Below are positions 8,008 through 17,022 of a DNA stretch of 18,587 nt, one piece after another (the first letter of the stretch is position 1; every line of letters starts with the position of its first letter). Both the position numbers and the translations under genes were made by a program. This DNA is from Phycisphaerales bacterium UBA7708. GTDB taxonomy: Bacteria > Planctomycetota > Phycisphaerae > Sedimentisphaerales > Anaerohalosphaeraceae. Where the stretch lies: the NCBI GenBank assembly GCA_002482415.1, contig DLFY01000266.1:1-18587 (forward strand). The letters are read 5' to 3'. The notes beneath the pieces are model-generated. The model had not been told where the DNA came from, did no database searches, and worked only from the letters and a program-made list of their open reading frames with translations.

Positions 8008-8160
8008 GTGAATCGAGTGGTCATTACTGGATGTGCGGCCGTTATCGTGTTGCTGGCCGGATGCAAATGCGGATGTTTGATGGGAACGACTCCTGTGGAG
8101 GATTTAGCACAGGTCGTTCCTGCAGACGATGATGCGTCCATCCAGGGCAGCAAAGGATAA
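8008..8160 (+). CDS. Small Cys-rich lipoprotein, 50 residues, unknown function
   Basis: A GTG start at 8008, with AGGA at 7998-8001 (spacing 6), opens a 50-codon frame ending two bases before the folE ATG. The protein has a hydrophobic signal (about residues 4-17) and a lipobox L-A-G-C, so Cys19 would be lipidated and become the N-terminus of the mature chain. Cys19, Cys21 and Cys23 alternate (C-K-C-G-C). The rest is a short acidic tail with D-D-D at 40-42. The good ribosome-binding site, the lipobox and the tight fit between neighbours argue that it is a real gene despite its size. The mature peptide would be only about 32 residues, tethered to a membrane. I do not recognise a family, and metal binding by the Cys pair is speculation. 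Confidence 0.65.
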   Translation: MNRVVITGCAAVIVLLAGCKCGCLMGTTPVEDLAQVVPADDDASIQGSKG

Positions 8161-8162
8161 TC

Positions 8163-8753
8163 ATGGAACAACGCGTTACTAAACCGGTGGATCTGGAACG
8201 AATTGAAAAGGCAGTCCTTGAGATTTTAGAGGCGGTGGGGGAAAATCCGCAGCGTGAAGGTCTGCGTGATACCCCCAGACGGGTAGCCCGGATGTATGCC
8301 GAACTGCTCGATGGAATGCGTCACGACCCCTCTGAGCATTTGGGCAGTGTCTTTCATGAAAAATATGATGAGATTGTATTGCTGCGGGATATCCCGTTTT
8401 ACAGCATCTGCGAACATCACCTGATGCCGTTTATCGGCAAAGCGCATGTGGCGTATCTGCCGGATGGCCAGGTGCTGGGCGTCAGCAAGCTGGCGCGGAT
8501 TGTCGATATGTTTGCCCGTCGTCTGCAGCTGCAGGAGCGGCTGACCGATCAGATCGCCGATTTTCTGATGAAAAACCTCAAGCCCAAGGGCGTGACCGTG
8601 GTGCTGGAGGCCAGCCATAGCTGTATGACTATTCGCGGGATTAAAAAGCCCGGTGCCGTGATGGTTACCAGCGCCCTGCGCGGCATCTTCAAAAGCGATC
8701 CCCGAAGCCGTTCCGAAGTCATGACCCTGCTTCACGGCAATGAAAGAATGTAA
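8163..8753 (+). CDS. folE: GTP cyclohydrolase I
   Basis: It converts GTP to 7,8-dihydroneopterin triphosphate, the first step toward folate, tetrahydrobiopterin-type pterins and queuosine/7-deazaguanine. The 196-residue length is that of the compact bacterial enzyme. Zinc ligands are visible: C83 and H86 in C-E-H-H-L, and C154 in H-S-C-M. The motif G-V-S-K-L-A-R-I-V and the late R-G-I-K-K-P-G are typical. It follows the small lipoprotein by two bases, and its stop codon shares one base with the start of the next gene (TAATG), so the two pterin genes are translationally coupled. That pairing indicates the product feeds 6-pyruvoyl-tetrahydropterin or carboxy-tetrahydropterin synthesis rather than folate alone. 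Confidence 0.95.
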   Translation: MEQRVTKPVDLERIEKAVLEILEAVGENPQREGLRDTPRRVARMYAELLDGMRHDPSEHLGSVFHEKYDEIVLLRDIPFYSICEHHLMPFIGKAHVAYLPDGQVLGVSKLARIVDMFARRLQLQERLTDQIADFLMKNLKPKGVTVVLEASHSCMTIRGIKKPGAVMVTSALRGIFKSDPRSRSEVMTLLHGNERM

Positions 8754-9547
8754 TGCACAGATTGGCCCGGCAAATTCGATTTCAGATAGATCCGTTCGGG
8801 CGCAATGAATATGCCGGATGGAATTCGTATGCGGCCAGGCCCACTACCGAAGGGCTTGGCCTGTATCTGGCGCTGTGGGTCCATCTGAAATCCCGATTGC
8901 ATTCCGAGACTGGCTTTGTGGTCAATGTATCGCAGATCGACGCGGCTGTGCGTCAGGAAGTCATACCCTGTTTTCAGCAGCAGTGTGCCGAATGGTTCCG
9001 CCGGCAGTATAATCCGCCGATGGAGGCACTGCATGAACTGCTCAGAAAGACAAAAGAGCGGCTGGAGCCGGTTTTTAAAAAATGCTGCCTCTGGAAGCTG
9101 GAACTGGAGCTGAATCCCTTTCGCCGAATAGGAATTCAATGGGAGACAGATGAGATGGTGATTTATACGGAAAAGTTCGAATTTGCGGCCATGCACAAAT
9201 TATGGAACGACAAATTCGACAAAAAGACCAATTTCGAATTATTTGGCAAATGTGCCAATCCCGCAGGACATGGCCATAATTATATACTGGAAGTGTCGGT
9301 TAGTCCGCCGCCCGGAAAATCCGGCTGGCTGGAAGGATTTGAACAGAAAGTGCGGGAACATTTTGTGGATATAGTGGACCATAAAAACCTGAATATTGAT
9401 GTGCCCGCTTTTTCCCGCATCAATCCAACCGTTGAAAACCTCTCTAAGCTGGCATGGAAGAATCTCAAAACCAAGCTCAAGCCCTGTAAACTCATTGAGG
9501 TCACGGTCTGGGAAAACGACCGGACCTATTGTCGATATAGCAAATAG
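8753..9547 (+). CDS. Two-domain 6-pyruvoyl-tetrahydropterin synthase family protein (PTPS/QueD)
   Basis: The catalytic C-terminal half (from about residue 135) acts on dihydroneopterin triphosphate, the folE product. Zinc ligands are H148, H173 and H175. The catalytic Cys is C167 in F-G-K-C-A-N-P-A-G-H-G-H-N-Y, and the D209-H210 pair lies in D-H-K-N-L. This spacing and wording resemble animal PTPS more than the short QueD motif, which favours 6-pyruvoyl-tetrahydropterin as product, though 6-carboxy-tetrahydropterin (queuosine route) is not excluded. The N-terminal about 130 residues look like a second, degenerate copy of the same T-fold: two strands, a long helix and a closing strand in similar order, without the His and Cys residues. 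At 264 residues it is about twice the family's usual length. It starts at the TAATG junction with folE. An internal ATG at 9155 could start a single-domain form. Confidence 0.82.
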   Translation: MHRLARQIRFQIDPFGRNEYAGWNSYAARPTTEGLGLYLALWVHLKSRLHSETGFVVNVSQIDAAVRQEVIPCFQQQCAEWFRRQYNPPMEALHELLRKTKERLEPVFKKCCLWKLELELNPFRRIGIQWETDEMVIYTEKFEFAAMHKLWNDKFDKKTNFELFGKCANPAGHGHNYILEVSVSPPPGKSGWLEGFEQKVREHFVDIVDHKNLNIDVPAFSRINPTVENLSKLAWKNLKTKLKPCKLIEVTVWENDRTYCRYSK

Positions 9548-9583
9548 TTAATTAGCGACGTCCTATAAGAACCTTTTTTGTGG

Positions 9584-9611
9584 TTGACAAAAAACGAACT
9601 ATTTTGACAAT
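9584..9611 (+). promoter_or_regulatory. Candidate promoter in the gap before the nucleotide-sugar cluster (distal)
   Basis: A perfect TTGACA (9584-9589) is followed after 16 bases by GACAAT (9606-9611). A second TTGACA (9604-9609) overlaps it but has no good -10 at normal spacing. This is a weak call because of the poor -10. Confidence 0.3.
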
Positions 9612-9633
9612 AAGAACTTAATTCGATTCGGTT

Positions 9634-9648
9634 AAATATCCGATATTT
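9634..9648. promoter_or_regulatory. Perfect 7-1-7 palindrome, possible operator
   Basis: AAATATC (9634-9640), one C, then GATATTT (9642-9648). It lies between the two candidate promoters of the 291-base gap and is not followed by a T-run, so a protein-binding site is more likely than a terminator. The regulator is unknown. Confidence 0.3.
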
Positions 9649-9695
9649 ATGATAGCCTTTCTTCAGTCAAAGAAACAGGATATACAAAGTACGGA

Positions 9696-9724
9696 TTGAC
9701 GAAAGGCATCTAAAAACTCATAAC
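9696..9724 (+). promoter_or_regulatory. Candidate promoter of the nucleotide-sugar cluster (proximal)
   Basis: TTGACG (9696-9701), 17 bases, then CATAAC (9719-9724). Transcription from about 9731 would give a leader of just over 100 bases. The leader contains two possible hairpins: GTTGTC / GGCAAC closed over seven T (9756-9774), and GGCTT / AAGCC (9793-9812), just before the AAAGGA ribosome-binding site at 9826. Confidence 0.4.
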
Positions 9725-9838
9725 TGTTTTATTCGTAAACCTTTAAGAGGAATCTGTTGTCTTTTTTTGGCAACTGACGGGCACGGAGTGTAGGCTTTTA
9801 CGAAACGAAGCCAAAATCAAGCAGCAAAGGACTAAATC

Positions 9839-11143
9839 ATGAAGGTCACAGTCGTTGGAGTCGGTTACGTGGGACTGGTTGCCGCGGCATGCATGGCCGA
9901 CGGAGGCAATCATGTCATCTGTGTCGATACCGACGAAAAGAAGATAGACGGACTCAGGAAAGGGATTATTCCCATCTATGAACCGGGACTGGCCGAGATT
10001 GTTGCCCGCAATGAAAAGTCCGGCCGTCTGACCTTCACTACCAGCCTTAAAGAGGGGGTGGATAAATCCCTGCTGATTTTCCTGGGGGTGGGGACTCCCA
10101 GCGCCGCCGATGGTTCGGCGGATATCTCGGCGGTATTGAATGCGGCCGGTCAGATTGCGGAGACCATGACCAGTTATAAGATTATCGTAACCAAAAGCAC
10201 CGTGCCCGTCGGAACGCATAAGATTGTCAGCAAATGGATCCAGTCCAAAACCGAAATCCCCTTCGATTATGTCAGCAATCCGGAGTTTCTCAAGGAGGGT
10301 TCCGCGGTCGAAGATTTCATGAAGCCCGACCGGGTCATCATCGGCACGACCAATCCAGCCGTCATGGAAATTATGCGGGAATTATATAATCCGTTTATGC
10401 GGAAAAGCAGCCGGATCCTGTTTATGGACCCGGCTAGTGCCGAGATGGCCAAATATGCCGCCAATACCATGCTGGCAACCCGTATTTCGTTCATGAATGA
10501 GCTGTCCATGTTATGTGAAAAGGTCGGTGCCGACATCGAACAGGTTCGGGCGGGCATGGGAAGCGATTCCCGCATTGGCAATGCCTTTTTGTTTGCGGGT
10601 GTGGGCTATGGCGGCAGTTGTTTTCCCAAGGATGTCCGGGCGTTAATCTATATGGGCAATCAGGCCGGGGTGCCGATGTCGATTGCTCAATCTGTCCAGC
10701 TGGTCAACCAAAGCCAACAAGCCCAGTTTGCCGACAAAATCATCAGTTATTTCAAGGGCCAACCCAATATTCAGCTTGGTGTCTGGGGCCTGGCGTTCAA
10801 GGCCCGCACCGATGATATCCGGGAATCTCCTGCCTTGTTCTGCATCGAAAAATTTCTCGCTGCCGGCATCCAGGTCGTCGCCTATGACCCGGAGGCCATG
10901 GCTCCGACCCGCCAGAAACTCGGCGATAAGATTCGCCTGGTGGACAATGGCTATGATGTGCTGGATGGCTCTGCTGCATTGGTGATCTTTACCGATTGGC
11001 AGGAATTCCGAACCCCCGACCTCGAACAGATTGCCAAGCGGCTGCAAAAGCCGCTGATATTTGACGGCCGCAACCTCTACACGCCGACGTTTGTCAAGCG
11101 ATTCGGTATTGAATATCATTGCATCGGACGAACCCAGGTTTAA
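9839..11143 (+). CDS. ugd: UDP-glucose 6-dehydrogenase
   Basis: It oxidises UDP-glucose to UDP-glucuronate with two NAD+, in the cytoplasm. The 434-residue protein has an N-terminal Rossmann domain (G-V-G-Y-V-G-L at about 7-13), the central dimer helix, and a C-terminal nucleotide-sugar domain with F-K-A-R-T-D-D-I-R-E-S. The catalytic Cys is C261 in G-G-S-C-F-P-K-D, at the position known for this family, and E-F-L-K-E-G is present. A good ribosome-binding site (AAAGGA, spacing 7) marks the start, and it is the first gene of the cluster. The next gene, a UDP-glucuronate 4-epimerase only nine bases on, supports UDP-glucose rather than GDP-mannose as substrate. Confidence 0.9.
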   Translation: MKVTVVGVGYVGLVAAACMADGGNHVICVDTDEKKIDGLRKGIIPIYEPGLAEIVARNEKSGRLTFTTSLKEGVDKSLLIFLGVGTPSAADGSADISAVLNAAGQIAETMTSYKIIVTKSTVPVGTHKIVSKWIQSKTEIPFDYVSNPEFLKEGSAVEDFMKPDRVIIGTTNPAVMEIMRELYNPFMRKSSRILFMDPASAEMAKYAANTMLATRISFMNELSMLCEKVGADIEQVRAGMGSDSRIGNAFLFAGVGYGGSCFPKDVRALIYMGNQAGVPMSIAQSVQLVNQSQQAQFADKIISYFKGQPNIQLGVWGLAFKARTDDIRESPALFCIEKFLAAGIQVVAYDPEAMAPTRQKLGDKIRLVDNGYDVLDGSAALVIFTDWQEFRTPDLEQIAKRLQKPLIFDGRNLYTPTFVKRFGIEYHCIGRTQV

Positions 11144-11152
11144 ACGCGATTA

Positions 11153-12097
11153 ATGAATAAAATTCTGGTTACCGGAGCAGCGGGATTCATCGGGTCGCAT
11201 TTGTGTGAGCGGCTTATCGGGGATGGTTTGAGCGTGGTGGGGCTGGATAACTTCGACCCCTTTTATGACATGGCAGTCAAGCAGCAAAACATTGCCGGGC
11301 TGGTTCAATCGCCGCGATTCACACTGGTTCAGGGTGACATCCGAGACCGCAAGCAGGTTGATGCAGTTTTACAGAGCAATGCGTTTGATGCGATTGTGCA
11401 CCTGGCGGCCAAGGCGGGCGTTCGGCCTTCCATTGCCGACCCGGCCGGCTATGTCGATACCAATATCAACGGCACGGTGGTCATGCTGGAGGCAGCCCGA
11501 GCGGCGGGTGTGAAGAAATTCATCTTTGCCTCAAGCTCCAGTGTCTATGGCAATAATCCCAGGACGCCGTTTTCAGAGACGGATAATGTGGATTTTCCGA
11601 TTTCGCCGTATGCGGCGACCAAAAAGGCAGGGGAACTGATTTGTTATACTTTCAGTCATCTGTATCAGATGGATATGACCTGTCTGCGATTTTTTACGGT
11701 TTATGGACCGCGTCAGCGGCCGGATCTTGCGATTCATAAGTTTGCCCGCCTGATTGAGCAGGGCAAGCCTATTCCGATGTATGGTGATGGTTCCATGGAA
11801 CGCGATTTTACTTTTATTGACGACATCGTCAATGGGGTGGTTGCTGCAATCGAGCGATGTGAAGGCTATCATATTTACAATCTCGGCGAGTCCCGCCCCG
11901 TGCGGCTGGATATACTGATTGCCGAAATTGAAAAAGCCCTCGGCAAAAAAGCCAGGATTCAATCAATGCCTGAACAACCCGGCGATGTTAAACGGACCTT
12001 TGCTGATGTGGACAGGGCTGTCCGTGAACTGGGATATTGCCCCAAGACGCATCTGGCGGATGGATTGAAACAATTTGCTGCCTGGCTCAGGCAATAA
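11153..12097 (+). CDS. UDP-glucuronate 4-epimerase (extended SDR family)
   Basis: It interconverts UDP-glucuronate, the product of the preceding gene, and UDP-galacturonate. The 314-residue protein carries the NAD-binding G-A-A-G-F-I-G-S-H near the start, S-S-S-S-V-Y-G, the catalytic Y153-x-x-x-K157 in Y-A-A-T-K-K, and T-V-Y-G-P-R-Q-R-P-D, which is characteristic of the glucuronate epimerase subgroup. The D-N-F-D-P-F-Y-D segment after the second strand is also typical of that subgroup. It has no clear Shine-Dalgarno sequence and starts nine bases after ugd, so it probably depends on upstream translation. UDP-glucose 4-epimerase activity is a less likely alternative. Confidence 0.88.
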   Translation: MNKILVTGAAGFIGSHLCERLIGDGLSVVGLDNFDPFYDMAVKQQNIAGLVQSPRFTLVQGDIRDRKQVDAVLQSNAFDAIVHLAAKAGVRPSIADPAGYVDTNINGTVVMLEAARAAGVKKFIFASSSSVYGNNPRTPFSETDNVDFPISPYAATKKAGELICYTFSHLYQMDMTCLRFFTVYGPRQRPDLAIHKFARLIEQGKPIPMYGDGSMERDFTFIDDIVNGVVAAIERCEGYHIYNLGESRPVRLDILIAEIEKALGKKARIQSMPEQPGDVKRTFADVDRAVRELGYCPKTHLADGLKQFAAWLRQ

Positions 12098-12117
12098 CGA
12101 TGGATTGAGTAAGTGAT

Positions 12118-13122
12118 ATGAAAAAAGCATTAATCACAGGTATCACCGGCCAGGACGGGTCGTATCTGACCGAACTTCTGCTGGCCAAAGGCTATGAGGT
12201 CTATGGCATTATCCGCCGGGCCTCGACATTTAATACCGACCGGATCGACCATCTCTATCAGGACCCGCATCATCAGCCGAAATTGAAGCTGATCTATGGC
12301 GACCTGACCGACGGCGGCAACCTGTCCACGATATTAAATGATATCCAGCCCGATGAAGTCTATAACCTCGGCGCCCAGAGTCATGTCCGTGTCAGTTTTG
12401 ACCAGCCGATCTATACGGCCAATGTCGATGCCCTCGGGACGCTGCGTCTGCTGGAAGCCCTGCGGATGATGAAGACCCCGCCGCGATTTTACCAGGCCTC
12501 CAGCTCCGAGATGTACGGCAAGGTCGTCGAAACCCCGCAGACGGAGACCACCCCGTTTTATCCCCGCAGCCCTTATGCCTGTGCAAAGGTCTATAGCTAC
12601 TGGCAGACGGTCAATTACCGCGAGGCCTATAACCTCTTTGCCTGCAATGGGATATTATTCAACCACGAATCTCCCCGCCGCGGCGAGACCTTTGTCACCC
12701 GTAAAATTACCCGTGCGGCCACCCGCATCAAAGAAGGCCTTCAGGACAAGCTCTACCTGGGTAATCTCGACGCCAAACGCGACTGGGGCTTTGCAGGGGA
12801 TTATGTCGAGGCCATGTGGCTGATGCTCCAGCAGGCCCGGCCCGACGATTATGTCGTATCCACCGGCGAGACTTATTCGGTGCGTGAGTTTCTCGATGAG
12901 GTCTTTGGCCACCTGAATCTGGATTGGCACAAGTACGTGGCGATTGACCCCAAGTATTTCCGCCCGACCGAAGTGGATCTGCTGCTGGGCAACCCCGCCA
13001 AAGCGAAAAAGCTGCTGAACTGGCAGCCGAAGGTGGGTTTTAAAGAGCTGGCCCGAATGATGACCGAATCCGACTGGCAGATCGCCAGAAAAGAACGCCT
13101 GCTCAAAGAGCACGGACAATAA
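12118..13122 (+). CDS. gmd: GDP-mannose 4,6-dehydratase
   Basis: It converts GDP-mannose to GDP-4-keto-6-deoxy-mannose, the first step toward GDP-L-fucose and other 6-deoxyhexoses. The 334-residue extended SDR has [10 protein letters not shown] at 8-17, [10 protein letters not shown] (NADP-binding arginines), S-S-S-E-M-Y-G, the catalytic Y153/K157 in Y-A-C-A-K, and [14 protein letters not shown], all diagnostic for Gmd. It follows the epimerase by 20 bases with only a weak ribosome-binding site. Its product is the substrate of the next gene. Confidence 0.95.
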   Translation: MKKALITGITGQDGSYLTELLLAKGYEVYGIIRRASTFNTDRIDHLYQDPHHQPKLKLIYGDLTDGGNLSTILNDIQPDEVYNLGAQSHVRVSFDQPIYTANVDALGTLRLLEALRMMKTPPRFYQASSSEMYGKVVETPQTETTPFYPRSPYACAKVYSYWQTVNYREAYNLFACNGILFNHESPRRGETFVTRKITRAATRIKEGLQDKLYLGNLDAKRDWGFAGDYVEAMWLMLQQARPDDYVVSTGETYSVREFLDEVFGHLNLDWHKYVAIDPKYFRPTEVDLLLGNPAKAKKLLNWQPKVGFKELARMMTESDWQIARKERLLKEHGQ

Positions 13123-13138
13123 TTGAATCCGCTTCACT

Positions 13139-15089
<1,951 letters not shown>

Positions 15090-15092
15090 CCA

Positions 15093-15755
15093 ATGGCTGA
15101 CTATTTTGCCCACCCGACGGCCTGTATCGACCAGCCCTGCACGATTGGGGCCGGCACAAAAATCTGGCATTTCTGCCATGTCTGTGCCGGGGCGACACTG
15201 GGCAAACACTGCAATCTCGGACAGAATGTCTTTATTGCCGCGGGTGCCGTCATTGGCGACAATGTCAAGATTCAAAATAATGTCTCCGTTTATGACGGTG
15301 TGATATGCGAGCAGGATGTGTTTTTAGGCCCCAGTTGCGTCCTGACCAATGTCACCAACCCCCGTTCGCAGGTTATCCGCCGGGGATTATATGAAAAAAC
15401 AGTCCTCCGCCGCGGTGCGACCCTCGGGGCCAATGCGACCGTGGTCTGCGGCGTCACGATTGGCCGGTATGCATTTATTGCCGCCGGTGCCGTGGTTACC
15501 CGGGATGTGCCCGATTATGCCCTGATGATGGGGGTTCCGGGCCGGCAGACCGGGTGGATGAGCCGCCACGGGATTTGCTTGCCAAAACCGGATAAAGACG
15601 GGATAATGATATGTCCGGAAAGCGGCTGGCGATATCGATGCGGCGAATCGGGTATTCTTCGCTGTCTGGACTGGGATGAAGAACAGCCGCTGCCCGCCGA
15701 CAAAGCCGTCGGAACAGAGTTATATAGAACATTAAAAAATCAAAGTGAACAATGA
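15093..15755 (+). CDS. wbpD: UDP-2-acetamido-3-amino-2,3-dideoxy-glucuronate N-acetyltransferase
   Basis: It acetylates the 3-amino group made by WbpE, using acetyl-CoA, to give UDP-2,3-diacetamido-2,3-dideoxy-glucuronate; also called WlbB. The 220-residue protein is a left-handed beta-helix of hexapeptide repeats over about residues 8-155, with I-W-H-F-C-H-V, N-V-F-I-A-A-G-A, I-Q-N-N-V-S-V-Y-D-G-V and G-A-V-V-T-R-D-V-P. The C-terminal extension with C-P-E-S-G-W-R-Y and L-R-C-L-D is typical of the WbpD/WlbB group. It starts three bases after wlbA, so the two are probably translated together. Confidence 0.92.
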   Translation: MADYFAHPTACIDQPCTIGAGTKIWHFCHVCAGATLGKHCNLGQNVFIAAGAVIGDNVKIQNNVSVYDGVICEQDVFLGPSCVLTNVTNPRSQVIRRGLYEKTVLRRGATLGANATVVCGVTIGRYAFIAAGAVVTRDVPDYALMMGVPGRQTGWMSRHGICLPKPDKDGIMICPESGWRYRCGESGILRCLDWDEEQPLPADKAVGTELYRTLKNQSEQ

Positions 15756-15788
15756 GAATGAAATTTGCTGAATTGAATGATTTAATTT

Positions 15789-15816
15789 TCAATTCTCAAT
15801 TGTAAATTCTCAATTC
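15789..15816 (+). repeat. Heptamer array, four units of TCAATTC
   Basis: Units are TCAATTC (15789-15795), TCAATTG, TAAATTC and TCAATTC (15810-15816), preceded by a degenerate TTAATTT. It lies in the 79-base gap between wbpD and wbpE, upstream of the GGAG ribosome-binding site at 15824. Confidence 0.8.
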
Positions 15817-15834
15817 AGAGTATGGAGTATTTCG

Positions 15835-16935
15835 ATGCAGGTTCCATTGTTGGATTTAAAAGCACAATACGCGACGATTAAGGATGAGGTCTTAAAACAG
15901 ATCAATGAGGTTCTGGATTCTCAGGTCTGTATCGGCGGTCCCAAAGTGGCCGAGCTGGAAAAGAAAATTGCGGAGCTGTGTGAGTGCAGGTATGCTGTGG
16001 GGATGTCCAGCGGCACCGACGCTATTCTGGCCAGCCTGATGGCCCTTGGGATTGGTCCCGGCGATGAAGTCATCACTACGCCGTTTACCTTCTTTGCCAC
16101 TGCCGGCTGCATTGCCCGTGTCGGTGCCAAACCGGTATTTGTCGATATTGATCCCAAAACCTATAACATCAACCCCGCACTTATTGAACCGGTCATCACT
16201 AAAAAAACCAAGGCGATTATGCCGGTGCACTTGTATGGCCAGGCAGCCGATATGGACCCGATTATGCAGATTGCAGGCCAGGCCTCGCTGGCGGTCATTG
16301 AAGATGCCTGTCAGGCCATCTCGGCGACCTATAAAGGCAAAAGGGCCGGGGCGATCGGAACCTGCGGCTGTTTCAGCTTTTTTCCCAGCAAGAATCTGGG
16401 CGGTATCGGCGACGGCGGCATGACCGTCACCAGCGACGAAGACCTCTATAAAATGCTGGTCTGGATGCGCAACCACGGAAGCGAGCCTAAATATTACCAC
16501 AAATACATCGGCGGCAATTTCCGTCTGGATCCGATCCAGGCCGCGGCGCTTCTGGTCAAGCTGCCGTATCTGGCGGACTGGTCGCAGATGCGTCGTAAAA
16601 ATGCGGCGTTTTACACGAAAAAATTCAAAAAAACCGTGATTCAGACGCCGGTGATTGCCGAGGATTGTGAATCCATCTTCAATCAGTATGTCATCCGCGT
16701 CCCGCGGCGGGACGAGCTGGTCAGACATTTGCAGGCCAATAAAATCGGCTGTGAGATTTATTATCCCGTGCCGCTGCACCTGCAGGAATGTTTCGCCTAT
16801 CTGGGGTATAAGGCCGGCGACATGCCCGAGGCGGAGAAAGCTTCCCGCGAAGTCCTGGCGCTGCCGATTTATCCGGAATTGACCGATGAGATGAAAGAAT
16901 TCGTTGTGAAAATGATTCTGGATTTTTATAAGTAA
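15835..16935 (+). CDS. wbpE: UDP-2-acetamido-2-deoxy-ribo-hexuluronate aminotransferase (DegT/DnrJ/EryC1/StrS family)
   Basis: This PLP enzyme transfers an amino group from glutamate to the 3-keto sugar produced by WlbA. The 366-residue protein has V-P-L-L-D-L-K near the start, S-S-G-T-D-A-I for phosphate binding, E-D-A-C-Q-A-I with the PLP-ring Asp, and K186 in F-P-S-K-N-L-G-G as the Schiff-base lysine. M-R-N-H-G and G-G-N-F-R-L-D-P-I-Q-A-A follow as in the sugar aminotransferases. GGAG seven bases upstream supports the start. In the family pathway the resulting 2-oxoglutarate is recycled by the partner dehydrogenase to regenerate NAD+, which explains why wlbA, wbpD and wbpE travel together. 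Assignment rests on both sequence and neighbours. Confidence 0.92.
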   Translation: MQVPLLDLKAQYATIKDEVLKQINEVLDSQVCIGGPKVAELEKKIAELCECRYAVGMSSGTDAILASLMALGIGPGDEVITTPFTFFATAGCIARVGAKPVFVDIDPKTYNINPALIEPVITKKTKAIMPVHLYGQAADMDPIMQIAGQASLAVIEDACQAISATYKGKRAGAIGTCGCFSFFPSKNLGGIGDGGMTVTSDEDLYKMLVWMRNHGSEPKYYHKYIGGNFRLDPIQAAALLVKLPYLADWSQMRRKNAAFYTKKFKKTVIQTPVIAEDCESIFNQYVIRVPRRDELVRHLQANKIGCEIYYPVPLHLQECFAYLGYKAGDMPEAEKASREVLALPIYPELTDEMKEFVVKMILDFYK

Positions 16936-16946
16936 ATGAATTGCTT

Positions 16947-16973
16947 CTGCTGTCCGGATACGTTCGGCAGCAG
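16947..16973 (+). other. Hairpin in the gap between wbpE and wbpA
   Basis: CTGCTG (16947-16952) pairs with CAGCAG (16968-16973), continued by CCG/CGG with one bulged T. No T-run follows, so it is not a good intrinsic terminator. It could be an mRNA-stability or pausing element in the 87-base gap. Confidence 0.35.
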
Positions 16974-17022
16974 ATAGTTGCGTTTGAATAAACCATCATT
17001 CACATAAAACAGGAGGCTCTCT

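Noticed and set aside
15892..16779. Open frame of about 295 codons on the - strand
   Set aside because: It is antisense to wbpE, which has its full set of PLP-enzyme motifs. The - strand product resembles no family.
16947..16973. Hairpin between wbpE and wbpA as an intrinsic terminator
   Set aside because: There is no T-run after the stem; the following bases are mixed.
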